From an uncultured Clostridia bacterium (GTDB lineage Bacteria > Bacillota > Clostridia > Oscillospirales > JAAYOS01): a stretch of 9,432 nucleotides of DNA. The notes under the pieces are model-generated. The model did not search any database and had not been told where the DNA came from. It saw nothing but the letters and a program-made list of their open reading frames with translations. Shown here one piece after another: positions 1 through 6,093 of the stretch (within the stretch, counting starts at the first letter, position 1; each line of letters starts with the position of its first letter). Both the position numbers and the translations under genes were made by a program. The DNA lies in contig CALXAZ010000008.1 of the NCBI GenBank assembly GCA_944386395.1, positions 1-9,432 of the forward strand, read 5' to 3'.

Positions 1-25
1 CTATCTCTCTTTTTCTATATCGCGA

Positions 26-907
26 TCAATAATCTCGTTTTATCAAAAAATCTGCAAACCAACAAAGGAAATCGCTGTCTGGGATATTTTTAATAATATC
101 TGTTTTGGCACTTTCCGTGAGCACTTCGGCGAGATGTTTGCACATATCCAGCCCATATGTATGGGCAAAGGTTGATTTGTGCTGCTTATTATCGCTCCTC
201 AATGTTTTACCAACAGTTTCTTCCTCTCCTATTATATCCAGAAGGTCATCCACCAGCTGAAAAGCGAGACCGATGTTATGTGCAAAAACAGAGGCAGATT
301 TACGCATAACAGCATCTGCTCCGGCAATTGCGCATCCAACTTCGGCAGCGGCTGAAATAAGAGCCCCTGTTTTCAGCTTATATGTTTGCTTGATTCTTAT
401 AGCATCAGGAGACAAATTTTCATTTTCTATGTCCATAACCTGTCCTCCAATCATACCAAAGGCACCGGAAGAAGAGGCTATAATTTTTGCTGCTTCAAGA
501 ACTTTTGAAGGTTCAAGCTCACCTTGGCTAAATATATATTCAAAAGCGCCGTTTAGTAAAGCGTCACCTGCCAGTAGTGCTATTGCATCCCCAAAAACCT
601 TATGATTAGTTGGTCTACCGCGACGAAGATCATCATTATCCATGCAAGGCAAATCGTCATGTATTAGCGAATATGTGTGGATCATTTCAAGAGCGCAGGC
701 AAATGGTAACGCCTGTTCGATACTTCCGCCACAAACACGGCAAAATTCGAGAAGAATGACCGGTCTTATGCGCTTTCCACCACCAAAAAGGCTGTATCTC
801 ATTGCCTCAAATATACGTTCCTGAGATGTTGGGGATTTAGGAAAATATGTTGACAATCCATCCTCTATGAGTTCAATATATTCTTTGTATCTTTCCTCGT
901 AGGTCAT
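26..907 (-). CDS. ispA: Farnesyl diphosphate synthase (short-chain polyprenyl synthase)
   Basis: Condenses DMAPP/GPP with IPP to make farnesyl diphosphate, the precursor for undecaprenyl phosphate and quinone side chains; cytoplasmic. The 293-residue protein has the usual family length. The first aspartate-rich motif is at residues 84-93 (DDLPCMDNDD, followed by LRRG) and the second at 220-224 (DDLLD). The two-residue insertion in the first motif and the aromatic Tyr79 five residues before it are typical of bacterial (type II) farnesyl synthases rather than geranylgeranyl enzymes. Lys/Arg residues of the IPP site (GGGKRIRP, 42-49) are present. The ATG at 907 has GGGAGG six bases upstream and lies 18 bases after xseB, so it belongs to the same operon. 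In many Firmicutes dxs follows; the last 25 bases of the window contain a purine-rich AAAGAGAG that could be the next ribosome site, but no start codon is visible. Family assignment is firm; the exact product length is inferred. Confidence 0.93.
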   Translation of the reverse strand: MTYEERYKEYIELIEDGLSTYFPKSPTSQERIFEAMRYSLFGGGKRIRPVILLEFCRVCGGSIEQALPFACALEMIHTYSLIHDDLPCMDNDDLRRGRPTNHKVFGDAIALLAGDALLNGAFEYIFSQGELEPSKVLEAAKIIASSSGAFGMIGGQVMDIENENLSPDAIRIKQTYKLKTGALISAAAEVGCAIAGADAVMRKSASVFAHNIGLAFQLVDDLLDIIGEEETVGKTLRSDNKQHKSTFAHTYGLDMCKHLAEVLTESAKTDIIKNIPDSDFLCWFADFLIKRDY

Positions 908-925
908 AGTGTCCTCCCAAAGTGA

Positions 926-1153
926 TTATTCAGCGTCAAATGGGTGCTCCTCAGGTTCTCCGTCTGCTCCCTTAAATATAAGGCTAACCTTTTGTTCTGC
1001 CTTATTAAGCACGTTATTGCATTTTTTAATTAGAGAGGCCCCTTCTTCAAACAGCTTTAGCGATTCTTCTATTGGAACTTCACCGCGTTCCAAAATCTTT
1101 ACAATTTCGTCAAGACGCTGCATTGCGTTTTCAAAAGTGAATTTTTCTGCCAT
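926..1153 (-). CDS. xseB: Exodeoxyribonuclease VII small subunit
   Basis: Small helical subunit of exonuclease VII. It binds in several copies to the XseA large subunit to form the enzyme that degrades single-stranded DNA into oligonucleotides. With the start chosen here it has 75 residues, the normal size. The family signature is clear: FENAMQRLDEIVKILE, then GEVPIEESLKLFEEGASLIKKC, the two-helix hairpin that contacts XseA. The open frame extends to a GTG at 1165, but the ATG at 1153 is better: GAGG sits about six bases before it and XseB proteins usually begin directly before the KFTFE-like segment. The gene starts 25 bases after the xseA stop and is followed closely by ispA, so production is probably coupled to xseA. 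Confidence 0.92.
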   Translation of the reverse strand: MAEKFTFENAMQRLDEIVKILERGEVPIEESLKLFEEGASLIKKCNNVLNKAEQKVSLIFKGADGEPEEHPFDAE

Positions 1154-1178
1154 ATTAAACCTCACTTACATATAACTA

Positions 1179-2384
1179 TTATTTTTTCAACGTTTCGGAT
1201 ACTTTGCAGATTACTTTTCCTTTTTGCAACCGAAGGCTGAGTTTATCTCCCGGTTGTACATCACTGATTTTTTTTACAGCAGTACCATTTTCTTTTTCAG
1301 CAATAACGTAACCTCTACCAAGAACCTTAAGCGGACTCATAGCATCAAGCGAGGCGGCGACAGAAGCATATTTTTCCTTTTTTAAGGACAGATACCGCTG
1401 AGCGGAAGAAATAAACAAGCTGTGTATACTATCCAATTGCATTCTTCGGTCATGTATATAATTTATTGGACTTTGAAGGACACGACTGTTTTGATATTGC
1501 AAAAGTCTCTGCCGCGCAAGCTTGAGCTGCCTTTCCTGCAACGAAAATATACGCGCTTCATAATTTTTTAAACGAACATGAAGCTCTTCTGTATCAGGGA
1601 CAGCAAGTTCTGCAGCATTTGAAGGGGTTGCCGCCCTGAGATCTGCGACAAAATCCGATATTGTAAAATCTGGTTCGTGCCCAACGGCAGATATTATCGG
1701 GATATCTGAATCAAATATTGCCTGTGCAACCTGCTCATCGTTAAAAGCCCAAAGATCCTCGATAGAGCCTCCTCCCCGCCCTGTTATTATCAGGTCGGCA
1801 AGCCTATGCTCGTTTGCATATTTTATCGCCATAGATATTTCACCTGGAGCCTCCTCACCCTGAACCCTGACTGGAAGCAATAAAATTTCACAAATAGGAT
1901 ACCTTTTTTTGAGAATTCTCAGCATATCTTGCACTGCAGCACCGGCAGATGAGGTTATTATACATATTTTTTGAGGATATTTGGGTAAAGGCTTCTTGTG
2001 GAGCGCATCAAAGTATCCCTGTTTTTGAAGCTTGGACTTAAGCTGTTCATATGCAATATGAAGCGCACCAACTCCATCTGCAATTATTTCGTTTGCATAT
2101 AATTGATAAACTCCATCCCGCTGGTATACGGCGATCCTGCCGTGTACTACAACTTTCATTCCATTTTCCGGTCGAAACATCAGACGCCTTGCTTCAGTGC
2201 GAAACATCACTGCTTTCAATACTCCACCCTCGTCCTTGAGTGTGAAATAGTGATGACCGGAAGGATATGTTTTGTAATTTGATAGTTCGCCCTTTACATA
2301 TATGTCAAAAAGTGCCCGATCCGTATCCAGAAGCTGCTTTATGTGCATATTTACTTCTGAAACAGAGTAAAAAGTGTTATTCAT
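1179..2384 (-). CDS. xseA: Exodeoxyribonuclease VII large subunit
   Basis: Catalytic subunit of exonuclease VII, which digests single-stranded DNA from both ends in a metal-independent manner; cytoplasmic, partner XseB. The 401-residue protein is close to the usual firmicute length and shorter than the 456-residue E. coli enzyme. An N-terminal OB-fold (about 1-105, FYSVSEVN, YPSGHHYFTLKD) is followed by the catalytic core with CIITSSAGAAVQD (141-153), TGRGGGSIEDLWAFNDE (201-217), GHEPDF (235-240) and ATPSNAAELAVP (252-263), all hallmark family motifs. A long helical region follows (about 265-345), then a small C-terminal beta domain with GRGYVI. The ATG overlaps the upstream TGA by four bases (ATGA), preceded by AGGGGGG, so translation is coupled to the Kae1-like gene. 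No damage is seen. Confidence 0.95.
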   Translation of the reverse strand: MNNTFYSVSEVNMHIKQLLDTDRALFDIYVKGELSNYKTYPSGHHYFTLKDEGGVLKAVMFRTEARRLMFRPENGMKVVVHGRIAVYQRDGVYQLYANEIIADGVGALHIAYEQLKSKLQKQGYFDALHKKPLPKYPQKICIITSSAGAAVQDMLRILKKRYPICEILLLPVRVQGEEAPGEISMAIKYANEHRLADLIITGRGGGSIEDLWAFNDEQVAQAIFDSDIPIISAVGHEPDFTISDFVADLRAATPSNAAELAVPDTEELHVRLKNYEARIFSLQERQLKLARQRLLQYQNSRVLQSPINYIHDRRMQLDSIHSLFISSAQRYLSLKKEKYASVAASLDAMSPLKVLGRGYVIAEKENGTAVKKISDVQPGDKLSLRLQKGKVICKVSETLKK

Positions 2385-3328
2385 TGATACCCCCCTGATC
2401 CTTTATGTGCGAGCGCTGCGAGCAGAGCTATTCCGGCGGCATTGTCCGAAGAAAATTCGGGCTTTGCAAATACTGCGCCAAATCTTGTTTCAATCTCTCG
2501 TCGTATAATAGAGTTTGACATGACTCCTCCCACACAAAGTATTGGTATGCCGGGATATATTTGGACCGCAGCTTTCAACGCACGACAAAGAAGCTCACAG
2601 ACCGATCTGATGGTAAATGCCGCGATGTCTTCTGCGGAAGTACCTGAGGCGAGCTTGTCTTTAATTTTGTTCTCGATACCGGAAATGGAAAAATTTATCC
2701 CATCTGCACGGGGAAGATAATATTCCTTGCTTATGGAAGAAAGTGCGAGGGTCTCAAGCGCAGGACCTGATGGAAAGCTCAAGCCGAGCAAATTACCGCA
2801 ACGGTCGATAAGCTGACCTGCGGCGAGGTCAGTTGTTCCACCTATACGTTCGGCGGTGATTATATTTTGAGACGGTATCACATGTAGGAATTCAGTAGTT
2901 CCACCTGAGACATGTAAAGCTAAAAGTTCATTATTTGATAATTCAGGGGAACCGGCAGACCACGCTCCAGCTGCTATATGCCCTTGCTGATGAGAAAAAG
3001 AATAAAAGGGCAATCCTAAAATAGATGCTATAGATTCAGCCTGAGATTTTCCTGCAAGAAAGCATGGCATGTATGAGCCATCGACCTCTCTAGGTCGTGT
3101 AGATGCCGCAACTGCATCCAGCCGGCTGTCTCTGATATCTCCCAGTGCACTTATAATATCTGGCAGACGAGTGATGTGCATGAACAGTGCATCGCTTTGG
3201 CGGAGCCCAATTGTTCCTTCGGCAACTGTTAAAAGTTTTCTGGAGGAAGCCATTTTTCCGGTTGTGGAATTATAAAGAGCGACTGAGGTAGTGTAATTAC
3301 TTGTATCAAATCCTAAAAATAGACTCAC
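2381..3328 (-). CDS. Kae1/TsaD-family paralog (peptidase M22-like), function unknown
   Basis: A 315-residue ASKHA-fold protein related to TsaD/Kae1, the tRNA t6A-modification ATPase, but distinct from true TsaD. Retained features: the HxxxH metal pair (His113, His117 in SHQQGH), a third metal ligand candidate Asp295 (SSDNAAG), the glycine-rich SGGTTEF (141-147), AAGQLIDRCGNLLGLSFPSGP (169-189, shown only in part elsewhere) and VGGVMSN (266-272). Changed features: the N-terminal ETSCDET motif of TsaD is DTSNYTT (8-14), SGGHT is SGGTT, and the IDDAAGEAFDK region reads TTDLAAGQLID. The start is a GTG that overlaps the nusB stop as GTGA, with GGAGG about ten bases upstream; the 3' end overlaps xseA as ATGA. 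Such genes are often annotated as O-sialoglycoprotein endopeptidase, a label I would not trust. A separate true tsaD is expected elsewhere in the genome. The role is not known; position in a nusB-xseA operon is the only functional hint. Confidence 0.8.
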   Translation of the reverse strand: MSLFLGFDTSNYTTSVALYNSTTGKMASSRKLLTVAEGTIGLRQSDALFMHITRLPDIISALGDIRDSRLDAVAASTRPREVDGSYMPCFLAGKSQAESIASILGLPFYSFSHQQGHIAAGAWSAGSPELSNNELLALHVSGGTTEFLHVIPSQNIITAERIGGTTDLAAGQLIDRCGNLLGLSFPSGPALETLALSSISKEYYLPRADGINFSISGIENKIKDKLASGTSAEDIAAFTIRSVCELLCRALKAAVQIYPGIPILCVGGVMSNSIIRREIETRFGAVFAKPEFSSDNAAGIALLAALAHKGSGGYQ

Positions 3329-3777
3329 TCCCGGATTCCCTCCGCTCTGGAAAAGGAACCCAGAACCCCGTTTACAAACGGAGGAATATCCTCATCCTCA
3401 TATCTTTTTGCAAGCTCTACAGCTTCATTAATGGCAGCTTTTTCTGGAATATCAGGCATGTAAATTATTTCAAACATGCAGACGCGAAGTATTGCAAGCG
3501 CAACTCTCGATATCCGGTTGAACTTCCATCCAACAGCATACTTTTCAATGTAAGAGTCGATCTCTGGAAGATGCTCATATACACCGGATACTACCTTTAA
3601 AATATAATCTTTTTCATTCTTTTCCGGGACTGATATGTACGCATCATCCTCGTTTGCCAGAGAAAGAAATCCTTCATCTGACAGTCTAAATTTAATAACA
3701 TCCGAGACGCGCTCAGAGTTAAAATCAATTTCGTATACTAGTCTCATAGCTATATCTCTTGCTGTTTTCCTAGTCAT
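3325..3777 (-). CDS. nusB: Transcription antitermination factor NusB
   Basis: All-helical RNA-binding protein that pairs with NusE (ribosomal protein S10) on boxA RNA and promotes antitermination in rRNA operons. With the chosen start it has 150 residues, normal for the family. It shows the N-terminal TARDIAMRLVYEIDF (about 4-18) and the conserved C-terminal half: ISRVALAILRVCMFEIIY, DIPEKAAINEAVELAKRYEDED and FVNGVLGSF. An inserted acidic, less conserved stretch sits around residues 33-56. The open frame extends to a TTG at 3795, but the ATG at 3777 is preceded by GAGAGG with about eight bases of spacing and matches the family N-terminus. Its stop overlaps the GTG of the Kae1-like gene by four bases. 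It appears to be the first gene of the nusB to ispA operon. Confidence 0.94.
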   Translation of the reverse strand: MTRKTARDIAMRLVYEIDFNSERVSDVIKFRLSDEGFLSLANEDDAYISVPEKNEKDYILKVVSGVYEHLPEIDSYIEKYAVGWKFNRISRVALAILRVCMFEIIYMPDIPEKAAINEAVELAKRYEDEDIPPFVNGVLGSFSRAEGIRE

Positions 3778-3863
3778 ATAGTAAAACCTCTCCAATCATG
3801 AGACATTCTTTTGGTGGCTATCCTGAAATAATACTTGAAAGCAAACAAAATAACCTACACTTG

Positions 3864-3892
3864 ATTATAAACAATTTTCGGCAAAAAATAAA
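3864..3892 (-). promoter_or_regulatory. Candidate sigma-A promoter for nusB operon
   Basis: A perfect TATAAT -10 box (complement of 3864-3869) lies just past the asp23 terminator and about 87 bases before the nusB ATG. The -35 at 17-base spacing is poor (TTTATT). A terminator directly upstream means nusB needs its own promoter unless readthrough suffices. The -10 match is seen; promoter activity is inferred. Confidence 0.35.
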
Positions 3893-3915
3893 CCCTCTTT
3901 ATAAAAAAGAGGGTT
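3883..3915 (-). terminator. Intrinsic terminator after asp23
   Basis: Perfect 10-bp inverted repeat (3891-3900 with 3906-3915, AACCCTCTTT / AAAGAGGGTT) around a 5-base loop. It is followed on the minus strand by TATTTTTT. It lies 27 bases past the asp23 stop, fits a rho-independent terminator, and separates asp23 from nusB. Confidence 0.8.
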
Positions 3916-3942
3916 GATTTGCCAAAGCAATAAAAATAAATT

Positions 3943-4377
3943 TTAGGCTTCCTCACATAAACTTTCTTCTGAAGAAGGTTCTGAAATTTTTTCAGATTCG
4001 GGACCTTTCTCTGGCTCGAAAGCTATGCCACCAACGGTAATGTTAACAGCGTTGACCCTGAGACCTGTCATAGATTCGATTGCCGCTATGACTGCCCTCT
4101 GAAGGGCTGATGCCGTTTCGGGAATTTTGGCTCCGTATTTAACTATAACACCGAGGTATACTGTCACAACGTCATTTTCAATTGATATACGAACACCTTT
4201 GGAGGGATTTTTTTTGCCAAGGAGTTCGGCAATATCTACACCGGCAGAAGTATACAGACCAGATATACCGTCTATATCTCCAACTGCCATTGCAGCAATT
4301 GTTGCGACAACATCCTCTGCAATATTTATATTTCCGTTTTCTTCGTGGTTAGATACATAATCTCTATTTTCGGGCAT
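3943..4377 (-). CDS. Asp23/Gls24 (YqhY-like) family protein
   Basis: Cytoplasmic protein of the Asp23/Gls24 (DUF322) family, 144 residues from the chosen start. The conserved core is NINIAEDVVATIAAMAVGDI (about 16-35), then GISGLY, VRISIENDVVTVYLGVIVKYG (a beta region around 63-83) and the helix VIAAIESMTGL followed by VNAVNITVGGIAF. The C-terminal 25 residues are acidic and Glu/Ser-rich (EPEKGPESEKISEPSSEESLCEEA-like composition) and look disordered. The open frame begins at a GTG at 4386, but AGGAG would be only a base away from that GTG and is eight bases from the ATG at 4377, which is therefore preferred. In B. subtilis the paralog in this neighbourhood, YqhY, sits between accC and nusB and is linked to control of acetyl-CoA carboxylase. 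Position next to nusB makes YqhY the best counterpart, but accBC are absent here, so the role is uncertain. Confidence 0.85.
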   Translation of the reverse strand: MPENRDYVSNHEENGNINIAEDVVATIAAMAVGDIDGISGLYTSAGVDIAELLGKKNPSKGVRISIENDVVTVYLGVIVKYGAKIPETASALQRAVIAAIESMTGLRVNAVNITVGGIAFEPEKGPESEKISEPSSEESLCEEA

Positions 4378-4413
4378 TTCACACACTCCTAAACTTGAGT
4401 TTAATCAACACAA

Positions 4414-4419
4414 ATTATA
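4414..4419 (-). promoter_or_regulatory. Second candidate -10 box for asp23
   Basis: A perfect TATAAT (complement of 4414-4419) lies 36 bases before the asp23 ATG, just past the AT-rich palindrome. No convincing -35 is seen at 16-18 bases. It may be an alternative or chance match to the extended promoter at 4450-4477. Confidence 0.25.
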
Positions 4420-4423
4420 GATG

Positions 4424-4464
4424 AAAATATGCTATAACATCACATTGATATTATAGCATATTTT
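4424..4464 (-). terminator. AT-rich hairpin after spoIIIAH, possible terminator
   Basis: Perfect 14-bp inverted repeat (4424-4437 with 4451-4464) around a 13-base loop, 19 bases past the spoIIIAH stop. The stem ends in TTTT on either strand, so it could end the spoIIIA message, but the stem is AT-rich and the T-tract short. It overlaps a candidate promoter, so an operator role is also possible. Confidence 0.5.
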
Positions 4465-4477
4465 CTCCAGAATACAA
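4450..4477 (-). promoter_or_regulatory. Candidate extended -10 sigma-A promoter for asp23
   Basis: On the minus strand, TTGTAT (4477-4472), a 16-base spacer and TATAAT (4455-4450) preceded by TG one base upstream (TGCTATAAT). The -10 lies inside one arm of the 14-bp palindrome at 4424-4464. The start of transcription would be about 65 bases before the asp23 ATG. Motif seen; function inferred. Confidence 0.4.
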
Positions 4478-4483
4478 TCATCT

Positions 4484-5053
4484 TTATTGTGCTTCGACTA
4501 TTTTTATTTTTTCCACCGAAATACCGCTTTCCTGAGTTACAATGTCTTTAATTTGAGCGACATCCTCGGCGAATAGTCCGTCGTCCCCTGCCTTAGAAAC
4601 CACAACGTCTATTCCTTCGTCGTTTATAAATGCAACGCAATCGGTAAAACCTTTGGCAATTACAAGGCTTTCTATTTGTGCTTCAGTCATGGCGCATTCT
4701 GTCAGCTCATTTATTGCTGATACTGCGGCGTCTATCACTTCTTGGGATGCATTGTCCATAGCTGCCGATTCACGGAGCAGATCTAGTGAGCTATCACGTG
4801 CCTGCTGCCTTGTGAGTCGTGCTGTGGCGAAGTAGTCGGATGTTTGCGCTGTTTCTGTCGGATCCTCATATATGGCGTCTAATGCATCAGTATTCTCTGT
4901 TCCGACAAGACTTACCTGACCATCTTCAGTTGTATTCTCTCCAATGACCTCGCTGTCATCCCTTCCGTATGACCAGTTGAGATATACCGCTACACACACA
5001 AAAAGTATTACTGTTACAAGCACTGCGTTTTTCTTCCAAATTTTTGCACCCAA
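4484..5053 (-). CDS. spoIIIAH: Stage III sporulation protein AH
   Basis: Mother-cell component of the SpoIIIA-SpoIIQ channel. It is anchored in the outer forespore membrane and its extracellular YscJ/FliF-like domain pairs with SpoIIQ from the forespore. The 189-residue protein has a basic N-terminus (WKKN), one transmembrane helix (about 9-26), an acidic linker (31-70) and the conserved SDYFATARLTRQQARD segment (72-87) that opens the soluble domain. The YscJ-like fold follows (about 90-189, VIDAAVSAINELT, VVVSKAG, EKIKIVEAQ). The start is TTG, with AAAGGAAG about six bases upstream; there is no ATG before the membrane helix, so TTG is well supported. It is slightly shorter than B. subtilis SpoIIIAH (218 residues). 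Last gene of the spoIIIA block, 21 bases after spoIIIAG. Confidence 0.92.
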   Translation of the reverse strand: MGAKIWKKNAVLVTVILFVCVAVYLNWSYGRDDSEVIGENTTEDGQVSLVGTENTDALDAIYEDPTETAQTSDYFATARLTRQQARDSSLDLLRESAAMDNASQEVIDAAVSAINELTECAMTEAQIESLVIAKGFTDCVAFINDEGIDVVVSKAGDDGLFAEDVAQIKDIVTQESGISVEKIKIVEAQ

Positions 5054-5074
5054 AATTATCTTCCTTTCTAAATT

Positions 5075-5608
5075 TTATTGTACGCTGCGCCGCATAACCG
5101 TTATCTTATCATAAGAAAGACCGGTAAGAGCGCTTACTGCCTCTGTTACCTCAAGCTTTATCAGAGGATCATCTCCTCCTGTGCACACAATAAGTGCACC
5201 ACGGTATTCTGGATAAATTTGTTTTGTTACCACAGCGGACTGTATTCCGGAACCATGCGAAATAATTACCGTTTCAGTTTTTAGATCACTACTGACTGCA
5301 TTTTCTCCCTCGGAAATAGAGCTTTCATTATTGCTTTGGTATATGGTTTCCTCAGTTGTTTTTAGTGTAAGCACCACCTCTGCCTTTCCTACTCCAAAAG
5401 CATTATTCAATACCTCGCTTATCCTCTGTTCCTCCTTCTCAACAGAAAAGTCAAGCGACTGCGGGATTTCTTCCTGAATGGATTCTGTATGAGGCTCACC
5501 GGTGCTTTCTGAAAATGTTAAAAGCAGTAGCCCCACTGCAATCACAATAAGGACATATTTATATTTTCCTACCAGAGCGTTCATTTTTTTTATGTATTCA
5601 TTCTTCAT
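5075..5608 (-). CDS. spoIIIAG: Stage III sporulation protein AG
   Basis: Ring-forming component of the mother-cell to forespore channel, related to secretion-system ring proteins. The 177-residue protein has a short basic N-terminus, one transmembrane helix (about 17-32, YVLIVIAVGLLLLTF), an acidic linker, and an extracellular ring-building domain. That domain starts near EEQRISEVLNNAFGVGKAEVVLTL (about 57-80) and ends with GALIVCTGGDDPLIKLEVTEAVSALTGLSYDKITVMR, a region strongly typical of SpoIIIAG. An inserted, Ser/Glu-rich loop (about 90-105) lies between the halves. The ATG overlaps the spoIIIAF end by 11 bases and has only a weak ribosome site (GGTGGTGAG), suggesting coupled translation. 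It is shorter than the 229-residue B. subtilis protein, mainly in the linker and loops. Confidence 0.93.
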   Translation of the reverse strand: MKNEYIKKMNALVGKYKYVLIVIAVGLLLLTFSESTGEPHTESIQEEIPQSLDFSVEKEEQRISEVLNNAFGVGKAEVVLTLKTTEETIYQSNNESSISEGENAVSSDLKTETVIISHGSGIQSAVVTKQIYPEYRGALIVCTGGDDPLIKLEVTEAVSALTGLSYDKITVMRRSVQ

Positions 5609-6092
5609 TTCTCACCACCCATTTCTGATTTTCAACTTCAATTCCAAGTTCAGACAGTACATATGTTTCAAGTTTATCTCTATCACCAGTAGGGGGTTCG
5701 TGTTCACATATATACTGAACTGTGTATGGAAAAGGCACACCATCTCTCAATTCTGAAGTAATTTCAACATCACAAGTGATTCCGATATCTTCTGCCTTCT
5801 CCAATATATATGTGCGTGTCCGCTCCTCTATGATAGCTTTTATCAGTTTTTCATTTTCGTCAGAAAGACTATCTGCATAACCCTCGTATTCTGCCTGATA
5901 TATTGATGAGTATGCAGAAAAATCAGGCATAACAAAGCTTTGAAGGCTCCCTAAAACAACAATTAACATTATCAGACCGCCTATAAACTTTAATATTTTC
6001 CTTGCACCGGTATCTGGGGCGATAGCGATGACTGAAGAAACTATAATTGACGCTGCAGTTATTCCAATTATCCAGTTTTTCAGAGCTTCCAT
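5598..6092 (-). CDS. spoIIIAF: Stage III sporulation protein AF
   Basis: Membrane component of the SpoIIIA complex made in the mother cell. The 164-residue protein shows two N-terminal transmembrane helices (about 7-25, WIIGITAASIIVSSVIAIAP; and 33-50, LKFIGGLIMLIVVLGSL). A soluble domain of about 110 residues with a YscJ-like character follows (IIEERTRTYILEKAEDIGI, CDVEI, LSELGIEVEN). The spacing and order of helices match SpoIIIAF; the B. subtilis protein is longer (206 residues), so the linker or soluble domain is trimmed here. The ATG lies one base after the spoIIIAE stop, with GGGGG seven bases upstream inside the spoIIIAE 3' end. The 3' end overlaps spoIIIAG by 11 bases. Assignment rests on topology, short similarities and operon position. 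Confidence 0.9.
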   Translation of the reverse strand: MEALKNWIIGITAASIIVSSVIAIAPDTGARKILKFIGGLIMLIVVLGSLQSFVMPDFSAYSSIYQAEYEGYADSLSDENEKLIKAIIEERTRTYILEKAEDIGITCDVEITSELRDGVPFPYTVQYICEHEPPTGDRDKLETYVLSELGIEVENQKWVVRNEE

Positions 6093-6093
6093 C

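Noticed and set aside
273..824. Plus-strand open frames inside ispA
   Set aside because: They are shadows of the clearly coding minus-strand frame with intact catalytic motifs.
5609..5700. Internal sigma-E promoter before spoIIIAG, as known in B. subtilis
   Set aside because: An ACATATG is present, but no CATA-type -10 box occurs at 14-15 bases; the match is too weak to report.
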